The notes: generated by a model not told the origin, from the letters alone. DNA of 64,000 nt from Phaeodactylum tricornutum CCAP 1055/1 (GCF_000150955.2 NC_011686.1:62001-126000), one strand, 5' to 3'; positions 11,500 through 23,282 are shown, counted from the stretch's first letter. A program made the numbers and translations.

Positions 11500-12420
11500 A
11501 GAAGCCAGACAAGTCTTGATCACCTTGTGCTGTCTTCAGAAGCCAGGAGATACTTGACATTGACACATATACAAACTTGTACGCAAGTGACAATATCTCA
11601 ACTGTGAAGTGACTGGTTTAACTCTCTTTGCTAACAATTGACTAGCAATATCCTTGACCCCTCTTTGAGTTGTTGCAAGTAATGTTCGCTTTGCTGTCAA
11701 TAAACCAATGTTCCATCGCTTCGCCAACTCTTCTGGCATTACCTTATACCTGTAAATCGAGAACTGTGCAACACTAACAATACAAGTCTTTTCAAGTTCA
11801 TCAATCAAATGTTTGTCCTCCAACAACATCGAAACAGATGATAAAACCATTGATACTGTACTGTCTCTTGTTGTAACCATCTGACTGTTTGCATGTGCAG
11901 AATTTCTTGTTACCAACACACCCTTACTATCGGTAAACTTCTCCTCCTGATGAGAAAAATCTGTCAAATATGGATCCCAAATTGGACTTTCATAAGTAAG
12001 GTTCAACTTGTGAAAATTTCGAAACTCCTCCGCAAACGGCTTGCAAACTGGTTAGTAAGAAATGACTCCATCTAATGATAATGGTAACCTCACATTGTCT
12101 TTCGGGTAATAAATTGAATGCGATAACTCCGTAAGCTTTTCCAACAAAATTGGGGACAATCATTGACCTCAACATCTAGGGTAATGATGTGGTTACCGCA
12201 ACCGGAGATGATACGTTGTTTCCCACCGAGTGGACGGGGTAGGTCGTCGACGTCAACCCCGTAAGCACGCATTTGCGTGCACGAATGGATAGTCTTTCCG
12301 GTACCAAGGTGAGCGTACTGGTGGAAGATACCAAGGATGGGGCCAAGAGTCGTTTCAATGACACCGGCGACGGTGGCGAGACGGAGATTGGATTTAACAA
12401 AGCATGTTCCATTATAGGAA
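11500..12420 (-). other. Protease/linker region of the Copia element
   Basis: Contains MRAYGVDVDDLPRPLGGKQR and, further on, LTYESPIWDPYLTDF, segments that I recall from the protease-to-integrase stretch of stramenopile Copia elements. The part at 12170-12420 is more GC-rich than the rest of the element. The assignment is moderate. Confidence 0.5.
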
Positions 12421-12699
12421 AATGTAAGGCCTGATGAATAACTAAAATAAATGTCTCATATGTGAAAGGATGATCAAAAGCAAGTGCAGCAGAGACAATT
12501 GGTACAGACCAGGCTTGACCAAATGTAGATAAAAATGCAGAATCATCAACTGTTCGAGAGCTTTCTTGAAATATATAAGCTTGTCAACCAACACAACATG
12601 TATCCGCATGAGAATCTAACTCCGCGTGTGATATAATTGCACTCTCAAGTGACTGTATAGAAATAGAACGTGTAGACACAACCGACACCTTTGGTAATT

Positions 12700-14200
12700 G
12701 TCAAGAATTTCTCTGTGACATGCTTTGACCTGCCAATGACTTTGATGTAAGAGAATTTGGATCATTGTGACTGGTCTTTGACTTCTTTTTGTCATCATTG
12801 TCCTTAGAATTAACACCAGATGCATTTTGACGCTTTCCACCAGCTTCTTCACATAACGTATGCAAATGACACTTTTGTTCTGGATTCATGGTCTTGTACT
12901 CATCAAAAGTGTAATATCTATCCACCATACCACTGGTAGATCCCTTGTTGAAAACACCCTTGTTTCCACCACAACCACCACAACCACCAACCTTTATTAC
13001 CACGTCCGGACCCTTTACCTTGCCCTCAACCACAACCAGATCAACCTGACAAAATATGTCAAAGCTGAGCCTGATTCTGCTCTTCAATAAATTCACTCAG
13101 AAAATTCACTGTCGCTTCAAAATCATTTTTCAAAGATGAGTTAGCACAAACAGTGGCAACTGCAGAATTTAGAAACGGTGCCTGAATACGTTTCAAAAAT
13201 TTTCGAACTTTGGCTGCCTCCATCAAAGGTTCTCCAAACTCTGCCATATCTGTATGCGCTTGCTGATGAATTTCCGCAAAACGCTCAAAAGTAAAACCAT
13301 GATGCTCTCCGTTATAAAACTTCGCTTCAAGGTCCCCTTCAGCTTGTGTCATAATCTTCGACTGATTTGTCGGTCCCAAATAATGCGAACGCAAAGCAAA
13401 CCATGCCGCACGACTGTTTCAAGCTCTCGAATACAACGAAACCCAACTCCAAGCCGGACCTCCATGAGTACAACTACAAATAATGGTCCACACCTGACCA
13501 TTGTCTGCCGCATAAGATTCTTCATCATGAGGACTGCAAGCAATCATTTCTTCAAACACATCCTGATAATTTTTGTCTGGACCCTCTGGAACTTCTTCCT
13601 CTTCACAAATAACGTAAGCAAGTGGGACTCCTGTTGTTCCTCAAATTTGCAGCAAATACTCCGCAATATTCTCGAAAGCATCACAAATCTTCTTTAAATC
13701 TTCAATCTGAGTAGGAGGCGTGAGGTCTTTTGTCAACTCTTTATCTTCCTTTTCGCGCTTCTTAATCTCAATCATCAAGTAAATACGCGCCGGATTAAAC
13801 TGAACTGGATAAGGCCAAGAAGTGCGCTTCAAATGATGAACATAGTACGCCAACAAGACAAGACGCTCCTCCGCAGTGGGTGAAATTGCAACACCATTGC
13901 GAGGAATCACAGCCGGTGCTCCTGGTTCTTCCGCGTTAGGATTCGGGAGTGTACCCCCGGGATAACGAATATTCTTGCACATATCCTTGATAAAATCATC
14001 CGTCGCAATCTCGAAAACATCCATAGACGTAATCAAATCAGTAATAGCATCACGCTGTTCAACATCAACAATACCAATTGCTTGTAAAGCATTTCGAACT
14101 TGAGCTAAAGCGGCTGCCATGGTCAACTTTCTTCTTTCTTCCTGTGTCACAAACTCATAAAATTCTGTTAGTTGGTTAGGAACATTCAGTATTCTCACGC
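12700..14200 (-). other. Gag region of the Copia element
   Basis: Position directly downstream of the leader and upstream of the protease region, and a Gly/Cys-rich stretch near 12960-13010 (GGCGGCGGNKG) followed by a charged tail, suggest gag with a nucleic-acid-binding end. There is no strong motif in the rest. Part of the broken element. Confidence 0.55.
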
Positions 14201-15415
14201 CACGTGAACACGAGAATTATTGATCATTGATGTCATCAAATGTGAATTTCACATATAGACTTGAATAAATGATATTGATAACGAGTACCGTTTCATAACC
14301 ATACAATAAGTATGCAACGAACACTAGCAAACACAAAACAGCTGCCACTCCCATCCGTTCGAGATATTTAACCAATATCTATCAGAGTGGAGGATCCGTG
14401 ACTACCTTGCGGTACAATTCCAATAAGAATTGTCGCATAAGTGTCAGGGAACCACCTTCCGATGGTTAAGTTCCACCGCCAATCTCTCCTCACAGTCATC
14501 ACCCCTACTCACAGTCAATGACTGGAATTCCCAAATGTAGCCTAGCCAACTAATCTTATAATTTTAGGATCTACACAAACCAAAAGTGACAAGAATCCAT
14601 TTTGAGTCTTGACTTACTGTGGTTAGGGTTTCGTTGATAGGTGGATGGACTATTTGTGATGACGTCATGTGTGATGTCATATAGTGTGATGATGAGGACA
14701 CTGTGGTGTCCATAGTGATGATGCATGGATTTAGGATAGGAATTTATGATAATGAGTGCCTCCTGTGAGGCTCTCAGATTACTAGAAATTACCTTTTTGA
14801 TTGTGATCTCCCCTTTGTTGATCTATTCAACAAGCTGCAGCCAAGGGATCTGATCAATCCCTATCTCAGCTTGTCAAAAAGGTCTGCTTCTCGAGGATAG
14901 TTGGTCCCGATACGATCTATTGCTTGACACAACCAACTCACTCCCTTGAGGAGTTCTTCCCCTTCCTTAATGCAAGGCTCCACCTAAGTCTTTACGGCAG
15001 GCGCAGACACTTTCGCGACAATAAGTAGCTGCTTTGATAAGCATACTACTTATCATCCACACCTGAATGATGCTCAAAACCCGAGCTTTTAGCAAACAAT
15101 ACAATTTTGTGCAATGCACCTTCTTTGATAGATGAAGAGATTCATGGATGCGTCCAGGAGATTTGCCTCGTTTCAGACCGTTAGACGGATACGAAACCCA
15201 GTAACCAATCAACACGTCTATCACATGGACCACTACAAGAAACTGGCAGTATATTCCAGGCCTCTGCAGGCATTGGCAACTTAACAATGACATGAAAAGC
15301 CAGGTATTTTGCCCTACCTCCTCAGGCACAATCGGAACCAGCGATCACTTCAAACACTCGAAAACACTACCTTTGATCCCGCTACCTCAGCATAGAACTA
15401 CTGGGTCTGATAAAC
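14200..15415 (-). other. Long leader of the Copia element
   Basis: About 1.2 kb between the 5' LTR and the gag region with no convincing open frame. Just inside the LTR the minus strand reads GTTTATCAGACCCAG, which shares only TATCAGA with the usual initiator-Met tRNA primer site, so the primer site is uncertain. Nothing else was recognised. Confidence 0.5.
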
Positions 15416-15576
15416 TAGAAAACTGCAACAATAACGGGCTAGAATTGTCTAAGGAACCGAAAGGATCCTGCATACTTTCGTAGACGATCAAAGGCGTAAA
15501 AACATAAGATTATAGACTTGTCAGATAGACTTTGGGATATGAACCCTCATGTACCGCTTGACGTAGGGGTTTTCTA
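15416..15576 (-). repeat. 5' LTR of the Copia element
   Basis: 161-bp partner of the repeat at 7647-7807, same length and terminal inverted repeat, two differences. On the minus strand this is the upstream LTR and would carry the element's promoter. Confidence 0.9.
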
Positions 15577-15987
15577 GATTCACAGTCAGGATAACGCAAG
15601 TCATGATGTACGAGGGGAGTAGGCACAAACCCGGATTGAAGCGTGTTAACTACTTTTACTTTCCGGTGTGTGTACTTACAGTGACCTCACTGTAAAGTAC
15701 GGACTGACCGTCCAGACGACTGGGTACGTCACTGTCCGTTAGTTGTTCGATTGGTAGGACGCGTACGCTAAGGACCCGAACGTATGCTGCCTCATCCGTT
15801 CGCCCGACAATTTCGTTCCTTCTCTTCCGTGGTGCATCACTCCCAGTCTGTCCATCAAAATTCCAACCAAGGTCACGTGGATAGCCAAGAGACACGAAGG
15901 TCAGTGGTCAAGGTTCACTATAAGAAAGGCAAAGTCGACACGATTCATTCATCCATCCCTTCGTCATCCCATTAATCGATTGGTTAT

Positions 15988-16016
15988 TCAATCAATCAAT
16001 CAGTCAGTCAGTCAGT
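15988..16016. repeat. Tetranucleotide repeat (TCAA)n/(TCAG)n
   Basis: Simple repeat of TCAA units passing into TCAG units, in the 5' leader of the alanyl-tRNA synthetase gene, about 120 bp before its ATG. Confidence 0.85.
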
Positions 16017-16137
16017 CCGTAGCCTCGGTTTGGAAACAGCGGTACCTACAAAAGGGATCGAACAAAGGGTTCAACCGTCGCCGAACTCGAGTGGGTCCAG
16101 ACGGAAATCGTTCCATCGCCCACACGTTCGCGGCTAC

Positions 16138-19100
16138 ATGAGTCGACTCGTCCCGTCGTCCGCTTTGTCACTTGGAGTTTGGTGGACAATAACAGTCCTC
16201 ATGTGGACTTCTCTGGCCATGGTACGGTCCTTGGCACTGCACGGGAGGGGGGCCTCTACGATCCGCACTTCCCGACGACCCCCGGCATTCCTCGTCCCGT
16301 TGCGTACGGCGTCCTCTCTACCCGACGCACACCGCACCGCGTTGGCCAATACCAACAGTAATAGTGAGATCGACACCGAGATCAATATGGATACCGACAC
16401 TGTTGTCTGGACCACCGACAAGGTCCGGAGTACCTTTATCGACTTTTTCGAACAGGAACCGCGATCACACACGTTCCAACGCAGTTCAGCCTGTGCCCCG
16501 CTCAACGATCCGACGCTTTTATTCACCAACGCCGGAATGAATCAGTTCAAGCCCGTCTTTTTGGGACAAGTCGATCCCAATTCGCCCCTCGCCAATGTAC
16601 AAAGAGCCGTCAATAGTCAAAAGTGCATTCGAGCCGGTGGTAAGCACAACGACTTGGAAGACGTGGGACGGGACACCTACCATCACACGTTTTTCGAAAT
16701 GCTAGGATCCTGGTCTTTCGGTGACTACTTTAAGAAAGAGGCCATTGACTACGCCTGGCAATTGCTCACCGAAGTTTATCGCCTCGATCCCGATCGATTG
16801 TACGCCACATACTTTCAGGGTGACGACGCCCTCGGACTCGCACCGGATTTCGAAGCCCGTGATTTGTGGCTCCGTTACTTGCCGGCAGCGCGGGTCATTG
16901 GCTGCGACGTCCGCGACAACTTTTGGGAAATGGGAGAAGTCGGACCCTGTGGACCCTGCAGCGAAATTCACTACGATCGCATCGGCAACCGCGACGCGGC
17001 CGCCTTCGTCAACGCCGACGACCCGCAAGTCATCGAAATATGGAACATTGTCTTTATTCAGTACAATCGGGAACCGGATAAACTGCAAACTCTCCCGGCA
17101 AAGCACATTGATACCGGTATGGGACTAGAACGACTCGTGTCTATTTTACAAAACAAGGATTCCAACTACGATATCGACGTCTTTCAACCACTCTTTGCCA
17201 AACTCGCCACGCACACGGACCGGGGACCCTACACCGGCCGGGTCGGCACAGACGACGTCGATTTAAAGGACACGGCCTATCGCGCCATTGCCGATCACGC
17301 CCGGACCCTCGCCTTTGCCATTGCCGACGGCGCCGTCCCCAACAATGAAGGACGCGGCTACGTCCTGCGACGCATCCTCCGACGGGCGACCCGATACGGA
17401 CAACAAATTTTGCACTGCGCACCCGGATTCTTCGCCACGCTCATTCCCGTTGTTGTAGAAACCTTTGGAGAAACGTATCCGGAACTACGAGCGGCCGAAT
17501 CTACCATTCTCGAAATCGTTCAGGAAGAAGAACAAGCCTTTGGTGACATGCTCGATCGTGGTATCAAGTTTTTTACCGAACTGGAAGGAGAACTCAAGGA
17601 AAATAAGGTTCTGGAAATATCAGGAGAAAAAGCATTCTTCATGTATGATACCCTTGGTTTTCCAGTTGACTTGACCGAACTAATGGCCCAAGAAGCCGGC
17701 TTGTCGGTGGACATGGCTGGCTTTGCCAACGCCATGGAAACGCAAAAGACTCGATCCCGGCAGGCTCAAAAGACGGCTCGCGCTGGAAATGCACCCGTCC
17801 TCGAACTTGTGGCCGAACAGACGGCCTGGTTGGTGGACCAAAATGTTTTGCCCACCGACGATGGGTTCAAGTACAAGTGGGACGTTCAGTTGCCGGCCAC
17901 TGTCATGGCCCTGTACGGGAAGGACGGCTTTTTGACCGGTGACTCCACCGCAGACCAAGGCGACTTTGTCGGTATTGTGCTCGACAAATCTTCTTTTTAT
18001 GCCGAAGCAGGGGGGCAGGAGGCTGATGTGGGCACGTTGGAGTTTTTGGACGAAGCCGGCACCATTACGGGTCGATTTACCGTGACGGATGTTCAAGTAT
18101 ACGCCGGATTCTTGTTACACAAGGGCGCCGTGGAAGAAGGTTCCATTGCCGTAGACCAAGCAGTGAATTGCAAGGTTGACTACGAGCGCCGGCGTATGAT
18201 TGCGCCAAATCATTCCATGACGCACGTTCTGAACGCGGCCCTGCGCAACGTGTTGGGCGAAAAGTGCGATCAGCGTGGTTCGCTTTGCAACAACGAAAAG
18301 TTACGCTTCGACTTTGCCCACAAAAGAGCCATGACAATGCTAGAAATCAAAGCAGTTGAAGAATTTTGCCAGAAGAGCGTCGCTGACGCCCAGCCTGTCA
18401 AATCCAAAGTGATGTCCTTGGCCGATGCCCAAGCTATTGACGGTGTCCGTGCCGTCTTTGGTGAAGTTTATCCCGATCCGGTCCGAGTCATTGCCATTGG
18501 CGACAGTAGTTCGGTTGAGTTTTGCGGTGGGACACATTTGGAAAATACAGCCGAGGCGGAAGCCTTTGTTTTGGTGGAAGAAACTGCCGTCGCCAAGGGT
18601 ATTCGTCGTGTGACAGCCGTAACCAAGGATGCCGCGAAGCGAGCTCTGGCCGGAGGAGTCAAATTTCAAGCATTGGTCGACAAAATTGAACAACTACCAG
18701 CTACGACGTCTGGATTATACAAACAGGCTGGGTCAGCGCGGAAAGATTTGGATGCGGCGTTTGTTTCCGCTGTACTCAAGGCAGAGCTACGAACAAGACT
18801 AGAAGCCATTCAAAAGAAAGCCAATGACGCGGCCAAGAAAGCATTACAGCAGCGTGTGGATTTGGTACTGAACGATGTGAAAAAGGATGTGGCGGTAGCA
18901 TTGGAAGAAAAAATGCAAACGCTGGTACTTAATGTGGACATTGCGGCCGACTCCAAGGCCTCGCAGCGTGTCATGAATACGGTCAAGGAAATCGCCCCGG
19001 AGATGGCCTTTTTGGGCGTGAGTGAGGCCGAAAGCGGAAGTGGTGGCAAGATAATGGCGTTTGCTGTAGTGCCCGACAGGCTAATGGAAGAATTCGATCT

Positions 19101-19266
19101 CAGGGCGGACGAATGGATTCGTGCGACACTGGAATCTTGTGGTGGACGCGGCGGGGGCAAACCCGGCAGCGCACAAGGGCAGGCTCAGGATTGTGCAGAC
19201 GTTTCCGGTGTTATGGATGCTGCGAACGCATTTGCGTCGTCCAAAGTCCAAAGCAAAACCTTATAA
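16138..19266 (+). CDS. Alanyl-tRNA synthetase, probably organelle-targeted from the first ATG
   Basis: Charges tRNA-Ala. From ATG 16138 it has 1042 residues; the frame is open further upstream but without ATG. The class II core is seen in HHTFFEMLGSWSFGDYF and ANNEGRGYVLRR-like sequence (VPNNEGRGYVLRRILRRATR), the editing domain in HSMTH (from residue 692) and CGGTH (796-800), and the C-Ala end in GGRGGGKPG. The first 60 residues before the core hold a hydrophobic run (LSLGVWWTITVLMWTSLAM) followed by Arg/Ser/Thr-rich sequence, like a diatom signal-plus-transit peptide. A second ATG at 16387 (residue 84) starts a 959-residue form right at the catalytic domain. One gene giving plastid (or mitochondrial) and cytosolic enzyme by alternative start is plausible; dual use of synthetases is known in diatoms. 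No intron is seen. Confidence 0.95.
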   Translation: MSRLVPSSALSLGVWWTITVLMWTSLAMVRSLALHGRGASTIRTSRRPPAFLVPLRTASSLPDAHRTALANTNSNSEIDTEINMDTDTVVWTTDKVRSTFIDFFEQEPRSHTFQRSSACAPLNDPTLLFTNAGMNQFKPVFLGQVDPNSPLANVQRAVNSQKCIRAGGKHNDLEDVGRDTYHHTFFEMLGSWSFGDYFKKEAIDYAWQLLTEVYRLDPDRLYATYFQGDDALGLAPDFEARDLWLRYLPAARVIGCDVRDNFWEMGEVGPCGPCSEIHYDRIGNRDAAAFVNADDPQVIEIWNIVFIQYNREPDKLQTLPAKHIDTGMGLERLVSILQNKDSNYDIDVFQPLFAKLATHTDRGPYTGRVGTDDVDLKDTAYRAIADHARTLAFAIADGAVPNNEGRGYVLRRILRRATRYGQQILHCAPGFFATLIPVVVETFGETYPELRAAESTILEIVQEEEQAFGDMLDRGIKFFTELEGELKENKVLEISGEKAFFMYDTLGFPVDLTELMAQEAGLSVDMAGFANAMETQKTRSRQAQKTARAGNAPVLELVAEQTAWLVDQNVLPTDDGFKYKWDVQLPATVMALYGKDGFLTGDSTADQGDFVGIVLDKSSFYAEAGGQEADVGTLEFLDEAGTITGRFTVTDVQVYAGFLLHKGAVEEGSIAVDQAVNCKVDYERRRMIAPNHSMTHVLNAALRNVLGEKCDQRGSLCNNEKLRFDFAHKRAMTMLEIKAVEEFCQKSVADAQPVKSKVMSLADAQAIDGVRAVFGEVYPDPVRVIAIGDSSSVEFCGGTHLENTAEAEAFVLVEETAVAKGIRRVTAVTKDAAKRALAGGVKFQALVDKIEQLPATTSGLYKQAGSARKDLDAAFVSAVLKAELRTRLEAIQKKANDAAKKALQQRVDLVLNDVKKDVAVALEEKMQTLVLNVDIAADSKASQRVMNTVKEIAPEMAFLGVSEAESGSGGKIMAFAVVPDRLMEEFDLRADEWIRATLESCGGRGGGKPGSAQGQAQDCADVSGVMDAANAFASSKVQSKTL

Positions 19267-20055
19267 AGACTGCATTCCTTACTTTAATTTGGATCCCTCA
19301 GTTTTTCGAAAATTCTCGGTTTACAGTTGTTTTTGTTGCTAGATGATAGGTCGGTTTTTACTGGTTGTTCGCTAGGTGGTGGCTCGGTTTGGGCTCGGGT
19401 AGACTGTTATTGGGGGTGATTAGGTTGGGGTTGATAGGGGTGCCTGCCCGAGGTTGGAGGACAACCCCTTTCCACGGCGGTTGGCTCGAATTTTGACTCG
19501 ACCGCGTTGGCAGGTTTCCGTTCTGTGATTGGAAGGCGACCGAGAACCTCGTCCTGCGTTCATGGGATTGCCAGGTTTTGGGTTAAAGTTTTTGAAACAA
19601 GTGCCCATGAAACAGCTTGGGCCCAAATTTACCAAGAATCACGTGAGAGCGCACCTTACTTACGGCTAAATTTCCAAATTTTCGGGAAGTAGACGTTTTT
19701 CTCGACCCCATCTATTAGCGATTTGATATATATGCATCTGTAGGATTGAGAAATTGAAATCATTCTCGTCACGCGCCGTCCGCTACACTTTGCATTATAT
19801 CAGGGAACATTTTGCCCGGAGTGTCGCCGCGTTTTCGCGAGAAGAGGCGCTCGTTAGTCTCAATTTCCATTCGAGCACCGGACACAATCAAACAGTGAAT
19901 TGATAATCGGCGGCTCAAGTATCCGTCTTTTTTTCTCCTGCGTTACTCACTTTCGGGTCTTGCTGTCGTCGAATGCGGTACGAACTGTAGTACATTGCCT
20001 CTATTCCACAGTTCCTGTCTATCCCGTTCTACACAACCGCTATTCACAGTCAGCA
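19267..20055. other. Intergenic region
   Basis: About 790 bp holding the 3' region of the alanyl-tRNA synthetase gene and the upstream region of the next. I see no gene, RNA or repeat. Confidence 0.5.
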
Positions 20056-21095
20056 ATGATTCCCTCTTCCGCCGTACTCATTTCGGACAATGTATCCATC
20101 CAATGTGTAAGTAACTGAGGATTTCTAGATGCCGATATCCGTTCAAGATATGTTCGGGAGTCCTTTGCATATGCGACTTGTCAAGAGCAAGCTTTGAGTT
20201 TGGTTCCAAGCTGCCTAAGGACTTGTCTGACTTTCCGTTCGCTTTACTTTTTCAGAAAGTCCGCAGGTCTCCGTGTTCCACCAATCCAAAGTTTTCTGAT
20301 ACACAGGATATTGCCTGCGTTTTGCGCAACTGGGGATGTCAAATTCCGGCAAAGTCCTCCGCCTCCCGCCTCGACAGCTCGAGCCAGCGGCTCATCGCAA
20401 CGAAGAAGCATCACCAAGGTCCGGAACTCGTGCTGACTCCGATCCAAACCGTGCTTTTCATGCGCGATGAAACTCCCATGCGCCGAAATCGCAGACGAGT
20501 GGTACCAAACGAAAAGGCTTTGCCCTCCTATTCTATTCCCATGTCAGATATCCTAGTCGTGGAGACGTACGGTGATCACGACGCGGCGACCCGATACAAA
20601 TTGAACGTCACTACGCTCAGCCTCGGCTATTTTGAGTTCGACGGAGTAACCCGCAACGGCCACGATATACTCATGGCTTTCCTGAAAGCCTCCGTAGATC
20701 CGGAACGAATTATTCACGAGGATTTGGGAGACGACACAATTCAATCGCAATCGTCCCAATCGTTGGGCGTGGACAGTGATGTGGACACCTTGAACGCACG
20801 GCAAATAAAGAGTCAAGTGGATCGGGAGACGTGGTCGGAAAAGCTTTCTCAACGAGTCGGGAAAGTCGTGCACTCCTTGGAGGAAATGTCCGGTTCGTTC
20901 TGTGATGTTGCATGCTGCCGAGACCCCGCCCACGACGTTGAAGTGCGCGAAAAGCCGCCAGTCGTCTATAACCTCGAAATGGACGAAGAAACATCCTTCA
21001 TCACGTCTCCCTCAAACTCCAGAACGTGTACCCGACCACCATCATTGGCAACATCGGTCGAGTCGGAAATCGAGGTCTCGGACTATCGCCAATAA
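20056..21095 (+). CDS. Hypothetical protein, two exons
   Basis: Exon 1 is 20056-20106 (ATG, 17 codons, ends CAATGT), then a GTAAGT donor at 20107, an intron of 149 bp ending TTTTTCAG at 20255, and exon 2 from 20256 to the stop at 21095; both ends are phase 0. The product has 296 residues. The downstream frame has no ATG before the acceptor, which supports the spliced start. A compact stretch at roughly residues 110-170 (DILVVETYGDHDAATRYKLN, then LGYFEFDGV) may be a small folded domain; the remainder is polar and probably disordered, ending in an acidic tail. I do not recognise the family. Confidence 0.6.
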
Positions 21096-21972
21096 GACCA
21101 TTGGCCCGAACACAAATAGCGTAGCCATTCGTTGTGCTCGGGCTGCCCGATTCTATCATAAATTGGATATGCACTGACTGGTTGTCGCCAACCTAGATTG
21201 GCCCGGGCCCCGGAAGGTAAAGGCCGCGTGTCGCTGACAATAGGCATTCCTCTGGATGTTTCGGAAGAGACTCTGGTCCAGAGCCACTTCAGTCGGGGTC
21301 AGCGGTCTCAGTCATGGCGTCTAATGATTCGGATCTTCCCCTGGATGGTAGGTTCAGTGTCGGAGTTTGCTGTAGCTATTTATAAAAAAAAGGTATGTCT
21401 ACCGAATTGTCAGTCCACGCCTTGGATGTAGACCATCTGGCCTTTTGGGTCTGGCGGCTGTCGTTCCGCTATGAGGGCCAAGGAACTCGGATGCAGAAGA
21501 TAAATAGAGAGGAGTATACCTACAGTTAGTCGAGAGTAACGAGTCGTAGCTATTGGAAAAACTAGGTCAATCATACTAATGTTTCCGTCATTTGCCCGAG
21601 GTGCGCTTTTGTGGTAGCACAGGCTGGTTATGTGACGGGTTGACCGTTTCATAGTTAGTCGTGTGCACTTACGGTTACCTTCAAAGAAGATGTTTCGGAA
21701 GGACAGACGCACCAACGCTTTTCCAAAAAGAGAAATGCATTAGTCGGCGTGGTGTGCTTCCTTTCGAGCGTGTGACAGTGAATTGGATGGAACGCAAACG
21801 CATGAAAAAGATCGATGCGACTGCATTCCTTTCTCTAGTAGTAGAGTTTCAGAGACGCAATTGCGTGCTTCCGCCGCTTCCGATCCGAAAGCGCAGCAGT
21901 GATTATTACTAGAATCTAGCAAAAGGGTACGTCTCGAATTCCGACGCTCTCGGTACTCAGTGGACCGACGTC
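21096..21972. other. Intergenic region
   Basis: About 880 bp between two plus-strand genes. Several short frames on both strands lack good starts and familiar motifs. Nothing is assigned. Confidence 0.5.
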
Positions 21973-23282
21973 ATGAGCTTGCGGGATGCTGGACAGTCGC
22001 TTTGGATGTCGATGCCGTCGTCGTACCACGACGTCCAGGCTCATCACGTAGTCGTCGCGTACGCTGCATGGAATCTCTGGTCGTCCAGTCACCTCGCCGA
22101 ACGTCTTTCCGACAAAGTCTTGAACTTGCTCAGTTCCTTTTCGGAACGTCTCGTGGGTTTGGTTCAATTGGGACTCGTCCCGGACTTTTTGATTCGCTTC
22201 GGCATCCGCATCCAATTGCGCGATCGCCTTGCGCTTCTCCGATCGACGGAAACCACCGCCGAACAGGACGACAAGATGCAGATTGTCCGACAACTACACA
22301 CCATGCCTATTGCGGTCATGACTAAGGAAGCCAATGATCAGCATTACGAAGTGCCGGCGCGCTTTTACGATCTCTGTCTCGGGCCCTGCAAAAAGTATTC
22401 CTCCGGACTCTGGCCGACGTCACGCACCACCTTCGAAGAATCGGAAATTCTCATGCTGGATTTGTACTGTGAACGTGCCGAACTCGAGGATGGTATGAGT
22501 ATTGTGGACTTGGGTTGTGGCTGGGGTAGCTTGACCCTGCACTTGTGTGCCAAGTATCCCAACGCCAAAATCACCTCCATTTCCAACTCGCACACTCAGA
22601 AGGATTACATTCTCAACACCGCCAAGGCGAGAGGACTCAATCACCAAAATATCAAGGTCATTACGGTACGTTGTCCGCACGTGGCACTCACTGGTACGCT
22701 ACGGAGGATTCACCCGCACTTTACCGTTGCTCACCGTTTCCGCACGTTCCTACCTTACATTAGTGCAACGTCGCCGACGATGAGGGCGCGCTACAGGTTG
22801 TCCGTGACAACGACCGGGTCATGACGGTGGAAATGTTTGAGCACATGAAAAACTATGACGATCTCTTGCAGAAGGTGCACGGCTTTTTGAAACCCGGCGG
22901 CAAACTCTTTGTGCATATCTTCACCCACAAAGATTATACCTACCACTTTGAAGACGGTTGGATGAGTCGAAACTTCTTTTCCGGTGGGACCATGCCCAGT
23001 GACGATCTACTCCTTTACTTTGCCAAGTCTTTTGCAATCGAACAACACTGGCGCGTGAACGGAACTAACTACGAAAAGACTTCCAACGGCTGGTTGGCTT
23101 ATTTGGACCAGAATTGGCGGAACGGATCTCTCAAACCCGTTCTGACGGAAGCCTACGGCGTTGGGAGCGAACGGGAGTGGTACGTCAACTGGCGCCTCTT
23201 TTTTATGGCCTGCGCCGAACTGTGGGGTTTCCGCGGTGGCAACGAATGGATCGTTTCGCATTATCTCTTTGTGAGTCGGTAA
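21973..23282 (+). CDS. CFA synthase / coclaurine N-methyltransferase-like SAM methyltransferase
   Basis: Exon 1 21973-22665 and exon 2 22764-23282 are separated by a 98-bp intron (GTACGT...TTACATTAG, phase 0); spliced length 403 residues. VDLGCGWGS at 178-186 is the S-adenosylmethionine loop and TSISNSHTQKDYI follows, as in the coclaurine N-methyltransferase branch of the CMAS family. DRVMTVEMFEHMKNYDDLL, after the splice, is the conserved segment that in CFA synthases reads S.EM.EH; without splicing this part is lost. The substrate may be a small amine or a lipid; protists carry many members with no proven reaction. An N-terminal hydrophobic helix is not obvious. It is a distant relative of the methyltransferase half of the gene at the left edge. 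Confidence 0.88.

Larger units (their letters stand above)
7647..15576 (-). mobile_element. Ty1/Copia-type LTR retrotransposon, broken
   Basis: A 7.9-kb element bounded by two 161-bp direct repeats. Flanking AGATT at 7642-7646 and 15576-15580 is the probable target-site duplication; the last base is shared with the LTR end, so it may be 4 bp (GATT). Read on the minus strand the order is LTR, long leader, gag, protease and linker, integrase, reverse transcriptase, RNase H, LTR, which is the Copia order; it resembles the diatom CoDi groups. Base composition is clearly more AT-rich than the neighbours. The two LTRs differ at two sites, so the insertion is young, yet the interior is interrupted in roughly ten places, and this copy should be regarded as a fossil. 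It separates the gene at 6543-7475 from the alanyl-tRNA synthetase without breaking either. Confidence 0.93.
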
